A DNA stretch of 64,000 bases from Flavobacterium psychrophilum (GCA_945874225.1 CAMCFT010000001.1:62001-126000); one strand, 5' to 3'; shown: positions 1-9,025, counted from the first letter of the stretch. The notes: generated by a model not told the origin, from the sequence alone. Numbers and translations are program-made.

Positions 1-1290
1 AACATTTTGGCAGCAATTATAGAAAAAATTCCTCCACCAAAAGGAAATATCGATGAACCATTACAAGCTTTAATTTTCGACTCACATTACAATCCGTTTC
101 GCGGAATTGAAGTTATTTTCCGAGTGAAAAACGGACAAATCAAAAAGGGTCAAAAAATTAAATTTATGGCTACCGGAAATGAATATTTTGCGGACGAAAT
201 TGGAACATTGAAACTGAACCAAGTCCCGAAACAAGTTATTTCTGCTGGTGATGTTGGTTATTTAATTTCAGGAATTAAAGAGGCAAAAGAAGTAAAAGTG
301 GGCGACACGCTTACGGATGCAAAAACGCCAACCACGAATATGATTAAGGGTTTCGAAGATGTGAAACCAATGGTTTTTGCGGGAATTTATCCTGTGGACA
401 CGGAAGATTATGAAGAGCTGAGAAACTCAATGGAAAAACTGCAGTTGAATGATGCTTCATTGGTATTTTTACCGGAAAGCTCGGCCGCTTTGGGTTTTGG
501 TTTCCGTTGCGGATTCTTGGGAATGTTGCATATGGAAATCATCCAAGAACGATTGGAACGTGAGTTCGATATGACTGTTATTACAACCGTTCCCAACGTT
601 TCCTATTTGGCTTACACCAAGAAAGATCCAGAAACTCCCTTCGTGGTAAACAATCCATCGGATTTGCCGGAACCATCTCGTTTAGACAGAGTTGAGGAGC
701 CTTATATAAAAGCAACTATTATTACCAAAGCTGATTTTGTGGGTAACGTAATGAGTTTATGTATCGAAAAACGTGGTGTTATAACCAATCAAACGTATTT
801 GACGACGGAAAGAGTAGAGTTGAATTTCGATATGCCATTGGCCGAAATTGTATTCGATTTTTATGACCGATTGAAAACCGTTTCTAAAGGTTATGCTTCT
901 TTTGATTATTCTCCAATTGGGATGCGAACTTCTAAATTAGTTCGTTTAGATGTTCTATTAAATTCACAATCTGTCGATGCCCTTTCTGCTTTAATTCACG
1001 AAAGCAATGCATACAATATTGGAAAAAAAATGTGTGAGAAATTGAGAGAACTAATTCCGAGACAACAATTTGACATTCCGATTCAAGCAGCAATTGGCGC
1101 AAAAATTATTGCTCGTGAAACGATAAAAGCCTTACGAAAAGACGTTACTGCCAAATGTTATGGTGGTGATATTTCGCGTAAGCGTAAACTTCTAGAAAAA
1201 CAGAAAAAAGGTAAAAAGAGAATGCGTTTAGTGGGTAATGTAGAAATTCCACAAGAAGCTTTTATGGCCGTTTTGAAGTTGAATGATTAA
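1..1290 (+). CDS. lepA: Elongation factor 4 (LepA), 3' part
   Basis: This is the C-terminal part of the ribosome back-translocating GTPase LepA (EF4), which acts on stalled or mistranslocated ribosomes in the cytoplasm. The open frame runs in from the left edge, where a LepA-typical EKIPPPKG segment is read, so the N-terminal G domain (about 170 residues of a protein near 600) lies outside the window. Visible are domain II, the EF-G III-like and V-like domains (motif [19 protein letters not shown]), and the LepA-specific C-terminal domain with the lysine-rich segment around [20 protein letters not shown]. The TTG at base 7 is only an internal codon, not a start. A hairpin terminator follows the stop. 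Identification is secure. Confidence 0.96.
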   Translation, partial: NILAAIIEKIPPPKGNIDEPLQALIFDSHYNPFRGIEVIFRVKNGQIKKGQKIKFMATGNEYFADEIGTLKLNQVPKQVISAGDVGYLISGIKEAKEVKVGDTLTDAKTPTTNMIKGFEDVKPMVFAGIYPVDTEDYEELRNSMEKLQLNDASLVFLPESSAALGFGFRCGFLGMLHMEIIQERLEREFDMTVITTVPNVSYLAYTKKDPETPFVVNNPSDLPEPSRLDRVEEPYIKATIITKADFVGNVMSLCIEKRGVITNQTYLTTERVELNFDMPLAEIVFDFYDRLKTVSKGYASFDYSPIGMRTSKLVRLDVLLNSQSVDALSALIHESNAYNIGKKMCEKLRELIPRQQFDIPIQAAIGAKIIARETIKALRKDVTAKCYGGDISRKRKLLEKQKKGKKRMRLVGNVEIPQEAFMAVLKLND

Positions 1291-1329
1291 TTTTTTTTAA
1301 AAATAGAAGAAAGAAAATAAAATATAGAG

Positions 1330-1363
1330 AAAACCTGATGATGGAAATTGTCAGGTTTTTTTG
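1330..1363 (+). terminator. Terminator after lepA
   Basis: The arms AAACCTGA and TCAGGTTT enclose a loop of about 12 bases and are followed by a run of seven Ts. It lies about 40 bases after the lepA stop. Confidence 0.8.
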
Positions 1364-1423
1364 TTTAGAATTGATTCACAGAAATCACTGAAATTCTATG
1401 TAATCTGTGGCTAAAAAACTTTG

Positions 1424-1431
1424 TACCTTTG
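1424..1431 (+). promoter_or_regulatory. Likely -7 box for thiL
   Basis: TACCTTTG fits the Bacteroidota -7 consensus TAnnTTTG and is followed by GCATCAC. I see no clear TTG in the -33 position. It would start transcription about 25 bases before the 24 bp repeat that precedes the thiL start. Confidence 0.55.
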
Positions 1432-1470
1432 CATCACAAAAAATTTAACTTAAAAACAAGTGAACGAAGA

Positions 1471-1494
1471 GATTGCTTCGTTCCTCGCAATGAC
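1471..1494 (+). repeat. 24 bp dispersed repeat, copy 1 (before thiL)
   Basis: The 24 bases starting GATTGCTTCGTTCCTCGC are identical to those at 53026-53049. In both places the repeat ends within a few bases of the next gene's start codon. The thiL frame is open through the repeat, which creates a spurious N-terminal extension from a GTG at 1460. Confidence 0.85.
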
Positions 1495-1495
1495 T

Positions 1496-2545
1496 ATGAT
1501 TGAAGATAAATCACCGCAACGCACGAGCATTGCTCAATTAGGCGAATTTGGACTTATAGACCATTTAACAAAAAACTTTAAAATTAATCAACCTTCCACT
1601 TTAAAAGGAATTGGTGATGATGCTGCGGTTCTGGATTTCAAAGATAAAAAAGTAGTTGTATCCACAGATATGTTGGTTGAAGGAGTTCATTTTGATTTGG
1701 GCTATATGCCTTTGAGACATTTGGGTTACAAAGCTGTTGTGACTAACGTTTCAGACATTTGTGCAATGAATTCGAAAGCTACCCAGATTTTAGTTTCTAT
1801 TGCGGTTTCCAATAGGTTTCCACTAGAAGCTTTAGAAGAATTATTTGACGGAATTACGCTTGCCGCCAATGAGTATAAGGTTGATGTTATTGGTGGTGAT
1901 ACCACTTCCTCGCAAAAAGGAATGATTATCAGCATTACCGTTATTGGTGAAGCCGATGAAGATGAAATTGTGTATAGAAATGGAGCTGGTCAGACAGACT
2001 TATTGGTTGTAACCGGTGATATTGGTGCGGCATATATGGGATTACAGGTTCTCGAAAGAGAGAAACAAGTTTTCCAAGTCAACCCAAATTCACAACCAGA
2101 TTTAGACGCTTATACTTATTTAATTGAACGCCAATTAAAACCTGAAGCTAGAAAAGATGTGCGCACTTTGTTGCACGCATTGGAAATAAAACCAACAGCG
2201 ATGATCGATATTTCGGATGGATTGTCATCGGAAATTATGCATTTATGCAAACAATCAAAAGTGGGTTGTAATTTATATGAAGATAAATTGCCTCTTGATC
2301 CGCAATTGATAAATGTTTGTGAAGAATTTAATTTGGACTCAACAACCGTGGCTATAAATGGCGGTGAAGACTACGAATTACTTTTCACTATTAAAATGGA
2401 AGATTTTGACAAAATAAAAGGAAATCCAAACTTTACGATTATTGGTCATATGACTCAGGAAAGCGAAGGAATTCATTTGGTAACAAGAGCCAATACAAAG
2501 ATTCCACTAAAGGCACGTGGGTGGAATGCTTTAAGTGAAGAATAG
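1496..2545 (+). CDS. thiL: Thiamine-monophosphate kinase
   Basis: ThiL phosphorylates thiamine monophosphate to thiamine diphosphate with ATP, the last step of cofactor synthesis. The 349-residue protein has the AIR-synthase/PurM fold motifs: an N-terminal GIGDDAAVLD metal/ATP loop, STDMLVEGVHFD, DVIGGDTTSS, and MIDISDGLSSE and GGEDYELLFT in the C-terminal half. I chose the ATG at 1496 (MIEDKSPQRT...) because the upstream in-frame GTG (1460) and ATG (1490) lie in or at the edge of a dispersed repeat. The gene appears to have its own promoter and ends in a bidirectional hairpin shared with the facing response regulator. Identification is firm; the exact start is an inference. Confidence 0.94.
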   Translation: MIEDKSPQRTSIAQLGEFGLIDHLTKNFKINQPSTLKGIGDDAAVLDFKDKKVVVSTDMLVEGVHFDLGYMPLRHLGYKAVVTNVSDICAMNSKATQILVSIAVSNRFPLEALEELFDGITLAANEYKVDVIGGDTTSSQKGMIISITVIGEADEDEIVYRNGAGQTDLLVVTGDIGAAYMGLQVLEREKQVFQVNPNSQPDLDAYTYLIERQLKPEARKDVRTLLHALEIKPTAMIDISDGLSSEIMHLCKQSKVGCNLYEDKLPLDPQLINVCEEFNLDSTTVAINGGEDYELLFTIKMEDFDKIKGNPNFTIIGHMTQESEGIHLVTRANTKIPLKARGWNALSEE

Positions 2546-2555
2546 TTTTAGACAA

Positions 2556-2586
2556 AAAAAATGGCACTTAATAGTGCCATTTTTTA
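2556..2586. terminator. Bidirectional terminator between thiL and response regulator
   Basis: AATGGCACT and AGTGCCATT form the stem with a short TAAT loop. It has A and T tracts on the two sides, so it can serve both convergent genes. Confidence 0.8.
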
Positions 2587-2602
2587 TTAATATTATTTGA
2601 GC

Positions 2603-3298
2603 CTAAAATAACAACCCTCTGTTTTTAGCTTCTCGCACCAAGTCAATATCACTGCCTTCTGGTAAATTCAATAATTTTTTCAGGTTAAGCTTTCTTTTTT
2701 CAATTGCTTCTATAGAAATAGGAACATATTGCGAAATATCATTTGTTTTTGTGCCTTTTGAAATATGAAAGAGAATTTGTTTGTCAAACAAATCAATTTC
2801 TATGGTTTCGTGTTGTGACTGATCTATCATTTTTTGGATTGACTGACTATAATAAGTTTCATTATTGATAACTTTATCAAAACCAAAAAGCAACTCGTCG
2901 AATGTTAAATCGTTCTTTATAACTAGTCCATTAGGATTTATTGTGTCAATAATATTCTGTATTTTTAACAATTCCGTGTACATAGTGAGCAAAATAATTT
3001 TGCAGTTTGGCATGTATTCTTTTAACAATTTTGCCAAATCTTCTCCTGAGAAAATGCCTTTTTCTTCATAAGTTGGCATACTGATGTCTAAAAAAGCAAT
3101 GTCAAAGACCAAAGTATTGGGATTTGTAATAATATCGTATGCCGATTTACAATCACTGGCTTGTTCAATAAAAAACTCATATTCTTTAGGATTGTACCTA
3201 GTAATGGCATTTTTATAGCCTTGAATAATAAATGGATGGTCATCTACTATTAATATATTATTTTTAATTATCTCTTTGGCAGTTGCGTCAAATGTCAT
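2603..3298 (-). CDS. NarL/LuxR-type response regulator
   Basis: A 231-residue two-component response regulator. The receiver domain (about residues 10-135) has all key residues: the acidic pair in ILIVDDHP, the phospho-acceptor Asp in FLDISMP, the Thr in ILLTMYTE and the Lys in LVIKND. The C-terminal part (about 165-225) resembles a LuxR-type helix-turn-helix (FDKQILFHISKGTKTNDIS...). The start lies 24 bases after the stop of the upstream histidine kinase on the same strand, so the two form a cognate pair. The signal and target genes are not visible; the repeat peptide and LytTR gene just upstream are possible targets. Confidence 0.88.
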   Translation of the reverse strand: MTFDATAKEIIKNNILIVDDHPFIIQGYKNAITRYNPKEYEFFIEQASDCKSAYDIITNPNTLVFDIAFLDISMPTYEEKGIFSGEDLAKLLKEYMPNCKIILLTMYTELLKIQNIIDTINPNGLVIKNDLTFDELLFGFDKVINNETYYSQSIQKMIDQSQHETIEIDLFDKQILFHISKGTKTNDISQYVPISIEAIEKRKLNLKKLLNLPEGSDIDLVREAKNRGLLF

Positions 3299-3322
3299 TT
3301 TGTTGTAAATTTTTGTTTTTCG

Positions 3323-5347
3323 TTAAATTGGGACTGTAACTGTAATAATTGTTCCTTCTCCTTTTTTTGATTTTATTTCAAATGTTCCTTCGCATTCATT
3401 AATTCTAGAAAGCATATTTTGCAATCCGATTCCCTTTTTTGCCTTATTTACATTAAATCCGACTCCATCATCACTTATCTGCAAAAGCAAATTGTCAATG
3501 TCTTTCTTAAATTCTACCTTGATAGAATTGGCGCTGGCATACTTATTAATGTTTTGGAGTGATTCCTGAATAATACGGTATAAATTTATTTTATTGGCAT
3601 TATTAATCAATTCCCACTTAATGTTTGAATCAATACTTGAAACTAATTTTGATTTAAACGTCTTTTTTTGATCTTCAAATAAGTTGTCTACAATGGCTAC
3701 GAAGTTATTAATTAATTCTGATTTTTCCCTATTCAAATCATGTGAAATTTCACGAATATCCTGCTCTATATTTTTCAATTCTGATAAGTAGCTGTTTCTT
3801 TGTTGAGAAGCCATTTCATCATGAATTTTATTCAAACTGTCCAAGTTCATCCGCACGCCAAACATTCTTCCAAGAACACCATCATGTAATTCTTGAGCCA
3901 CTCGTTTTTTCTCTTTTATACGGATGGTTTCAACATTGCTTTGTTGCGAAATCATTAAATTATAGATTTCCTCATTGACTTTTTGTTGTTCTTGCTTATA
4001 CAACAGCTCCCTGTTTTTAGCTTTTTGCGCTTTAATGATATACAAAAACATTCCCAAAATTAAAATAGAACCAAAGATGTAAACCAAGTTCCTGTTTTGA
4101 GTTGTTAAATTTGTGTTTTCTTGCTTAATCTCATCCGTTTCATATTCTATTCGGGAGAATTTATCCCCCATTTTGCGTTCTGCTTTTTGCAAACTATCGT
4201 TGATATGGATGTATTCTTTGTTATATGCAGCGGCCTTCTTTGGTTCTATAATAGCCAATTGTTTCAATGGCAATAAAACATTTCTATAGTTTTTGGAATT
4301 TCGAGCTGCATCAAGTGCTTCATTAGAATATTGTAGTGCTTTTAGTGTATCATTTTTAGATGCAAAATATTCTGATAAATTGAGTTTGCTTGCAATGATT
4401 CCTGTTGTTAATCCCATTTTCTCTCTCATTTTTAGAGATTCATAATACAGTTCTGGAAGCCCTTCTGATTTTTTTAATTTGAATCGAGAATATCCCAAAT
4501 TATTCAGCAACATAGCATATAAAGACGGTTTGTATAAAATTAATTCTTTTTTTTGTTGAAGTCCTTTTTCAAAATAAGGGATTGCTTGATTGTCTTTATT
4601 CGATTTTTGATATACCAAACCCAAATTATTTAATGAGGTGGCTCTTGACTGAAACTCAACAGGTGTTGTTTTGTCATCAATACTAGCCAATGCCTTTGTA
4701 TGAAAATCGATAGCCTTGTCAAACTCCCCTAGTTCATTGTATATTAATCCTAAAAGGTTATAGGATTCGTATAATATGTCAGTTGATTTTTCATCCTTCA
4801 AAACACGTAATGCTTTAAAAACCGATATCTCGCTTCCCAACAAATCACTTTCGTTAAATTGTAATAATGCAATGTTTAATCGAGTTCTTGCAGCATTGTA
4901 TTTTTCATTAAGATTAATGTACAATTTCTCTGATTTAAAATAATACAAAAAGGCACTATCAGAAACACTTTGTGATCCATAATAATCCCCTAAATAGGAA
5001 TACGCTTTTGACTTACTAGCCGTATCCTTACTGGTTTCTGATTTTTCTAAAACAATTAGGGCGATTTTTCGGTACTCTTCCCAATTGTTCAAATTATAAT
5101 AACGGTTGGCAACTCGAAAAAAGTTGGCTCTTTGCAAAGAATCGCTGGGTTGATTGATGATTATACCATACGCTTTCTGGATGTAATCTTGTCTTTTTTT
5201 AGTAGTGGAACTAAAATCGTTTGCTTTAGTCAGATAAGTAGAAAGACTGTCTTCAGATGAAGCATCTGTTTGAGTTGTTTGATTTTTCTTGGTACAAGCA
5301 AAGAAAGTAATCAGCAATAGTATAACTATGTAGTAAGTATTTTTCAA
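3323..5347 (-). CDS. TPR-containing lipoprotein histidine kinase
   Basis: A 674-residue sensor kinase of the Bacteroidota TPR type. An N-terminal signal ends in a lipobox-like ITFFAC. Residues about 35-400 are helical TPR repeats (for example SYNLLGLIYNELGEFDKAIDFH). A single transmembrane segment lies near residues 420-440, followed by a coiled-coil linker. A HisKA_3 segment carries the phospho-accepting His near 488 in RVAQELHDGVLG, and a HATPase_c domain follows with NINKYA, ISDDGVGF and GIGLQNM. It should autophosphorylate and pass phosphate to the regulator 24 bases downstream. The TPR region probably senses a protein or peptide ligand in the periplasm; the ligand is unknown. Confidence 0.9.
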   Translation of the reverse strand: MKNTYYIVILLLITFFACTKKNQTTQTDASSEDSLSTYLTKANDFSSTTKKRQDYIQKAYGIIINQPSDSLQRANFFRVANRYYNLNNWEEYRKIALIVLEKSETSKDTASKSKAYSYLGDYYGSQSVSDSAFLYYFKSEKLYINLNEKYNAARTRLNIALLQFNESDLLGSEISVFKALRVLKDEKSTDILYESYNLLGLIYNELGEFDKAIDFHTKALASIDDKTTPVEFQSRATSLNNLGLVYQKSNKDNQAIPYFEKGLQQKKELILYKPSLYAMLLNNLGYSRFKLKKSEGLPELYYESLKMREKMGLTTGIIASKLNLSEYFASKNDTLKALQYSNEALDAARNSKNYRNVLLPLKQLAIIEPKKAAAYNKEYIHINDSLQKAERKMGDKFSRIEYETDEIKQENTNLTTQNRNLVYIFGSILILGMFLYIIKAQKAKNRELLYKQEQQKVNEEIYNLMISQQSNVETIRIKEKKRVAQELHDGVLGRMFGVRMNLDSLNKIHDEMASQQRNSYLSELKNIEQDIREISHDLNREKSELINNFVAIVDNLFEDQKKTFKSKLVSSIDSNIKWELINNANKINLYRIIQESLQNINKYASANSIKVEFKKDIDNLLLQISDDGVGFNVNKAKKGIGLQNMLSRINECEGTFEIKSKKGEGTIITVTVPI

Positions 5348-5395
5348 TAGTTTTCTTGAATTGCATCAAAAATACTAAAATAAAACTATTGACAT

Positions 5396-5424
5396 AAAAA
5401 AAGGCTATCAAATTATTGATAGCC
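5396..5424 (-). terminator. Terminator after the repeat peptide gene
   Basis: The arms GGCTATCAA and TTGATAGCC are separated by five bases and end in a T run on the minus strand. This separates the small peptide gene from the kinase gene. Confidence 0.75.
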
Positions 5425-5467
5425 TAAGTATTATTGATAAATTTTAATCTAATTATGATAATGTTGA

Positions 5468-5707
5468 TTAATCTAATCTCTTATTTCCTCCAGCTGATCC
5501 ATTACCAACAGCATCTAATCTCTTATTTCCACCAGCTGATCCATTGCCAACAGCATCTAATCTTACATTTCCTCCAGCTGATCCATTACCAACAGCTTCA
5601 AGAGTTGTAGTATTGTTTACTGTTGCCTTATTTGTTTCAGGTGTAGTAAAAGAAGTTAATATCATTACTAATGACAATAAACCGATTGTTAATATTGATT
5701 TTCTCAT
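5468..5707 (-). CDS. Small secreted protein with three 14-residue repeats
   Basis: A 79-residue protein of unknown function. Residues 1-22 form a signal peptide (MRKSILTIGLLSLVMILTSF). After a short linker the rest is three near-identical units of the form LDAVGNGSAGGNKR (residues 36-77) and a final LD. The first unit reads LEAVGNGSAGGNVR. Each unit is encoded by a 42-base tandem repeat. The composition (Gly, Asn, Ser, Ala, few hydrophobics) suggests a disordered, exported peptide rather than an enzyme. A terminator follows and a two-component system lies downstream, so it could be a secreted signal, a surface peptide or a regulated target. I do not recognise the family. Confidence 0.7.
   Translation of the reverse strand: MRKSILTIGLLSLVMILTSFTTPETNKATVNNTTTLEAVGNGSAGGNVRLDAVGNGSAGGNKRLDAVGNGSAGGNKRLD
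5477..5602 (-). repeat. Three tandem 42 bp units inside the small secreted protein gene
   Basis: Three head-to-tail 42-base units encode the 14-residue repeat. The two distal units are almost identical in DNA, which points to recent unit duplication and possible copy-number variation. Confidence 0.85.
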
Positions 5708-5889
5708 AATAAGGGGGTTTTTATATTGTTATTTCGTTTTTACTTTCGTTATATGACTCGGGAATACCACAGAATCACGATGTAAAAGTATATAGCATAT
5801 CCCGATTTGAGCAGTGAAAATGGGCGTTTTTGGTAGAATGTAGGCGTTTGATAGTGAATGACCATCAAATCATGGTGAATGGATATTTC

Positions 5890-6813
5890 TTAAATCTCCA
5901 AATAATTGCCATTAGCAAAATCTGAGATAATACCGTCAATATTTTCCTTGTAGGATTTGGAAAATGGTATTTTTGTAGTGGTATTTTTAATATAACATAC
6001 CGCATTTCCTGTGTGAATTCTGGAAATGTAATTGCGGTTTACGATATAACTGTTATGAATTCTAGTAAAAGGAGAAGACAATATCCCTTCAAAATGTTTT
6101 AGTGTTTTGAAAGCCGTAACCATTTCCCCATTATTTAAGTGTATGTCAGTAGAATTATTGTCGGCCTGGAAATAGCAAATATCATTGGCGTCAATGTATC
6201 TATAATCACCATAAGATTTGATACATAATATTAGTGGTTGTTCCACGAGTGGAACTACTTGTTGTGCAAAAGCTTCTGGAATTTGTTCTTTTAAATTCTC
6301 TTGTTTTTCATCGATAGCTAGAGTCTCTTCTTCTATTGGCTCTTGTAAATCATCAGAAGATTGCGGCTGCTCGTCTATGAGTTCTTGAGACTCATTAAAA
6401 ACAGGTTTTTGAACCATAAAAACAGCATCTTCTCCAATCGCTTTTTTTATTTTTAAAATTGATTTTATAAAATCGATGCGTGCCAATGGTCTTAGTATAT
6501 AATCAGCTACTTCATATTGAATGGCTTCGAAAGCCAAATCTTTCTTAGAAGTAGTGATAATAATTTTCGGGATTACTTTCAAATAACGATAAAGCTCGTT
6601 GATAAGCGCCAATGACAAATTACTCGTTTTATCAGTTGGATCAATTTCGAGAAAAATTAATTTTGGAGTGTGTTCTAATATTAGATTTAAACCATCCCTA
6701 TAGTTATTAGCCGATGCTATAAAGACAAGCTCCGAAAAACTATCAGCAATTGCTTTAGTTTTCAAAACACTTTCTTGATCATCGTCAATAATAATGTATG
6801 GCAAATTCATCAA
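5890..6813 (-). CDS. LytTR regulator with degenerate receiver domain
   Basis: A 307-residue protein with a receiver-like domain (about residues 4-125), an acidic Glu/Gln-rich linker (about 140-190) and a LytTR DNA-binding domain (about 205-300, with ANDICYFQADNNSTDIHL and FTRIHNSYIVNRNYISRI). The acidic pair (IIIDDD) is kept. At the expected phospho-acceptor position the sequence reads IFLEIDP, with Glu for Asp, and the usual Lys-Pro reads LRPL, with Arg for Lys. It is therefore likely not phosphorylated in the normal way and may be constitutive or controlled by partner binding. No kinase is adjacent. The start could be either of two consecutive Met codons. Confidence 0.82.
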   Translation of the reverse strand: MMNLPYIIIDDDQESVLKTKAIADSFSELVFIASANNYRDGLNLILEHTPKLIFLEIDPTDKTSNLSLALINELYRYLKVIPKIIITTSKKDLAFEAIQYEVADYILRPLARIDFIKSILKIKKAIGEDAVFMVQKPVFNESQELIDEQPQSSDDLQEPIEEETLAIDEKQENLKEQIPEAFAQQVVPLVEQPLILCIKSYGDYRYIDANDICYFQADNNSTDIHLNNGEMVTAFKTLKHFEGILSSPFTRIHNSYIVNRNYISRIHTGNAVCYIKNTTTKIPFSKSYKENIDGIISDFANGNYLEI

Positions 6814-7145
6814 TGTTTTGTCCTAATTAGTTAGGCATAACATTAGACGTTCAAAGTGAGACACTTCAAAGTATTAAGTAATTAGGGTAGTTTTGGGGAA
6901 ACTAATTAAACAAAAGTGTCTAATTTTTTAAAAAAAACACTATTTAACAAGCTAAAAATAAACATTTACTTCATTTTTCATATAAGTTGTTAATATTTTT
7001 TCAACAAATGTTAATACATTAAAATGAACTGCAAATAAATCCGACGAAATACAGCAGTGCATTCGTTTTAATACCATTTTTGCAAAATTTATGAAATTTT
7101 CAAAATTATTTTTTTTCTTGTTGATATAAATCGTAATATTGCGAT
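6814..7145. other. Intergenic region between LytTR gene and arsR
   Basis: About 330 bases of very AT-rich DNA between divergent genes. It holds a small palindrome (CCTAATTAGTTAGG at 6822-6835) near the LytTR start and the arsR operator at its right end. I found no convincing gene; short open frames here look random. Confidence 0.5.
7130..7145 (+). promoter_or_regulatory. Likely ArsR operator abutting the arsR start
   Basis: ATCGTAATATTGCGAT is a nearly perfect 16 bp palindrome (14 of 16 positions symmetric) ending on the base before the arsR ATG. Its form and position suggest an autoregulatory ArsR binding site. It leaves no room for a conventional ribosome binding site. Confidence 0.6.
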
Positions 7146-7475
7146 ATGGGAATAACAAAAACAATAGGCTTTTCAAAAGAGACTAACGAAATGGCCGAAA
7201 TCCTAAAAGCATTAGGACATCCGGCTCGCTTGGAAATTGTGCAATTTTTGATGAAGTCGTCCTCTTGCATTTGTGGCGACATAGTAGAGGTTTTGCCATT
7301 AGCACAATCCACTGTTTCAAAACATTTATCCGAATTGAAAAAAGTGGGCATCATAAAAGGAACCGTTACCGGAAACAATATTTGTTATTGTTTAGATGAA
7401 AAAATCATTCAAAAAATTCAAATATTTATAACCTTGGTACAAAACTCTTGTATATCAGATTCGTCTTGTTGCTAA
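7146..7475 (+). CDS. arsR: ArsR-family arsenic-responsive repressor
   Basis: A 109-residue winged-helix repressor of the SmtB/ArsR family. The core ([16 protein letters not shown], then [23 protein letters not shown]) is the usual DNA-binding winged helix. Cys residues are present in SSSCICGD, between two helices, and at the C-terminus ([10 protein letters not shown]), and could bind As(III). It heads the operon arsR-acr3-arsC, and a palindrome directly upstream is its likely operator. Binding of arsenite should release repression. The inducer specificity is inferred from the operon partners. Confidence 0.9.
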   Translation: MGITKTIGFSKETNEMAEILKALGHPARLEIVQFLMKSSSCICGDIVEVLPLAQSTVSKHLSELKKVGIIKGTVTGNNICYCLDEKIIQKIQIFITLVQNSCISDSSCC

Positions 7476-7516
7476 TATTTCCAAAACTCTCTAAAAACAA
7501 GATCAAAATTAATCAT

Positions 7517-8545
7517 ATGAAAAAATTATCCTTCTTAGACAATTACTTAACACTTTGGATATTCCTGGCGATGCTTATTGGTGTGGGATTGGGATATTTC
7601 GTCCCGTCGGTTTCAACCAATATTAATGCAATGAGTTCCGGCTCAACCAATATTCCCATTGCCATTGGACTTATATTAATGATGTATCCGCCACTTGCCA
7701 AGGTCAACTATAAATTGTTGCCAACCGTTTTCAAAAACACAAAAATTCTAACAATTTCACTGGTATTAAACTGGATAATCGGACCCTTATTGATGTTTTT
7801 CTTGGCAATCACCTTCTTGCGGGAGTATCCGGAATATATGATTGGGTTAATATTAATTGGTTTGGCGCGATGCATCGCAATGGTTTTGGTTTGGAATGAT
7901 TTAGCCGAAGGAAATTCAGAATACGGCGCAGGATTAGTAGCATTGAATAGCATATTCCAAGTGTTTTTCTATAGTTTTTATGCCTGGATTTTCATTACAA
8001 AATTGCCTCCCTATTTTGGTTTCGAAGGCGCAATTGTTGACATTTCAATCATTACAATAGCTAAAAGCGTCGCAGTATATTTAGGAATTCCTTTTGTTAT
8101 GGGGTTTTTCAGCCGATTAATTTTGGTAAAACTAAAAGGCGAAGAGTGGTATACGAAAACATTCATTCCTACAATTTCCCCAATAACCTTGATTGCTTTA
8201 TTGGCAACCATAATCGTAATGTTCAGTTTGAAAGGCGAACTCATTGTCCAAATTCCACAAGACATAATTATCATTGCCATACCAATGCTCATCTATTTTG
8301 CCATAATGTTTTTGATTGGGTTTTTTGTAACCAAAGCTGTTGGTGCAACTTATGATAAAAATGCAGCGGTTGCTTTTACAGCAGCGGGAAATAATTTTGA
8401 ATTGGCGATTGCAGTAGCAATATCTGTTTTTGGACTCAATTCTGGTCAAGCTTTTACGGGAGTTGTCGGTCCATTAGTCGAAGTTCCTGCCTTGATTTTA
8501 TTGGTTAAAGTCTCTTTTTGGTTAAAGAAAAAATATTATAAATAA
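7517..8545 (+). CDS. acr3: Acr3-type arsenite efflux permease
   Basis: A 342-residue, roughly ten-helix inner-membrane protein that exports As(OH)3. The essential Cys of Acr3 is seen in [13 protein letters not shown], and the conserved Glu of the later helix in [15 protein letters not shown]. The frame stays open further upstream into arsR, but the ATG at 7517 gives the standard N-terminus ([19 protein letters not shown]) and lies 41 bases after the arsR stop. It is followed 14 bases later by arsC, giving an arsenite-plus-arsenate resistance operon. Confidence 0.94.
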   Translation: MKKLSFLDNYLTLWIFLAMLIGVGLGYFVPSVSTNINAMSSGSTNIPIAIGLILMMYPPLAKVNYKLLPTVFKNTKILTISLVLNWIIGPLLMFFLAITFLREYPEYMIGLILIGLARCIAMVLVWNDLAEGNSEYGAGLVALNSIFQVFFYSFYAWIFITKLPPYFGFEGAIVDISIITIAKSVAVYLGIPFVMGFFSRLILVKLKGEEWYTKTFIPTISPITLIALLATIIVMFSLKGELIVQIPQDIIIIAIPMLIYFAIMFLIGFFVTKAVGATYDKNAAVAFTAAGNNFELAIAVAISVFGLNSGQAFTGVVGPLVEVPALILLVKVSFWLKKKYYK

Positions 8546-8559
8546 TAGCATCTAAATAA

Positions 8560-8970
8560 ATGAAAAAAATTCTAGTTCTCTGCACCGGAAATTCCTGCAG
8601 AAGTCAAATGGCACACGGCTATTTACAACATTTTGGAAAAGACAAAGTACAAGTTTATAGTGCTGGTGTTGAAATACATGGACTCAATCCTTTTGCTGTT
8701 GGAATAATGGCCGAAGATGGAATTGATATCTCTAAAAACACATCAAATCACGTTGATGAATATTCAGATATTACTTTTGATTATGTTATTACTGTTTGTG
8801 ACAATGCCAAAGAAGCCTGTCCGTTTTTTCCAACGAAAACAAAAACCATTCACCACAGTTTTGAAGATCCATCTAAATCCTCGGGAACTGCCAAAGAATT
8901 AATTGCAGAATTCAGAAAAGTACGGGATCAAATAAAAGAGTATTCTCAGGAGTTTATCGCAACTATTTAA
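8560..8970 (+). CDS. arsC: Arsenate reductase, low-molecular-weight phosphatase fold
   Basis: A 136-residue ArsC that reduces arsenate to arsenite for export by Acr3. The N-terminal P-loop CTGNSCRSQMAHG carries the catalytic Cys and the CX5R anion site. A second Cys pair in VCDNAKEACPF matches the redox pair of the thioredoxin-coupled Staphylococcus-type enzyme (three-cysteine relay). It is the third gene of the ars operon and is closed by a strong hairpin. Confidence 0.94.
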   Translation: MKKILVLCTGNSCRSQMAHGYLQHFGKDKVQVYSAGVEIHGLNPFAVGIMAEDGIDISKNTSNHVDEYSDITFDYVITVCDNAKEACPFFPTKTKTIHHSFEDPSKSSGTAKELIAEFRKVRDQIKEYSQEFIATI

Positions 8971-8974
8971 ACAA

Positions 8975-9006
8975 AAAATGCTTCTCAAACGAGAAGCATT
9001 TTTTTA
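8975..9006. terminator. Bidirectional terminator between arsC and glyS
   Basis: AATGCTTCTC and GAGAAGCATT form a perfect stem with an AAAC loop and A/T runs on both sides. It serves the convergent arsC and glyS. Confidence 0.85.
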
Positions 9007-9025
9007 TAAAATCTTTATTGCAAGA

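Noticed and set aside
1460..1495. GTG start of thiL giving a 361-residue protein
   Set aside because: The extra codons are encoded by a dispersed repeat also present at 53026; the family N-terminus fits the ATG at 1496.
7106..7378. Minus-strand frame opposite arsR
   Set aside because: It is a shadow of the well-supported arsR gene.
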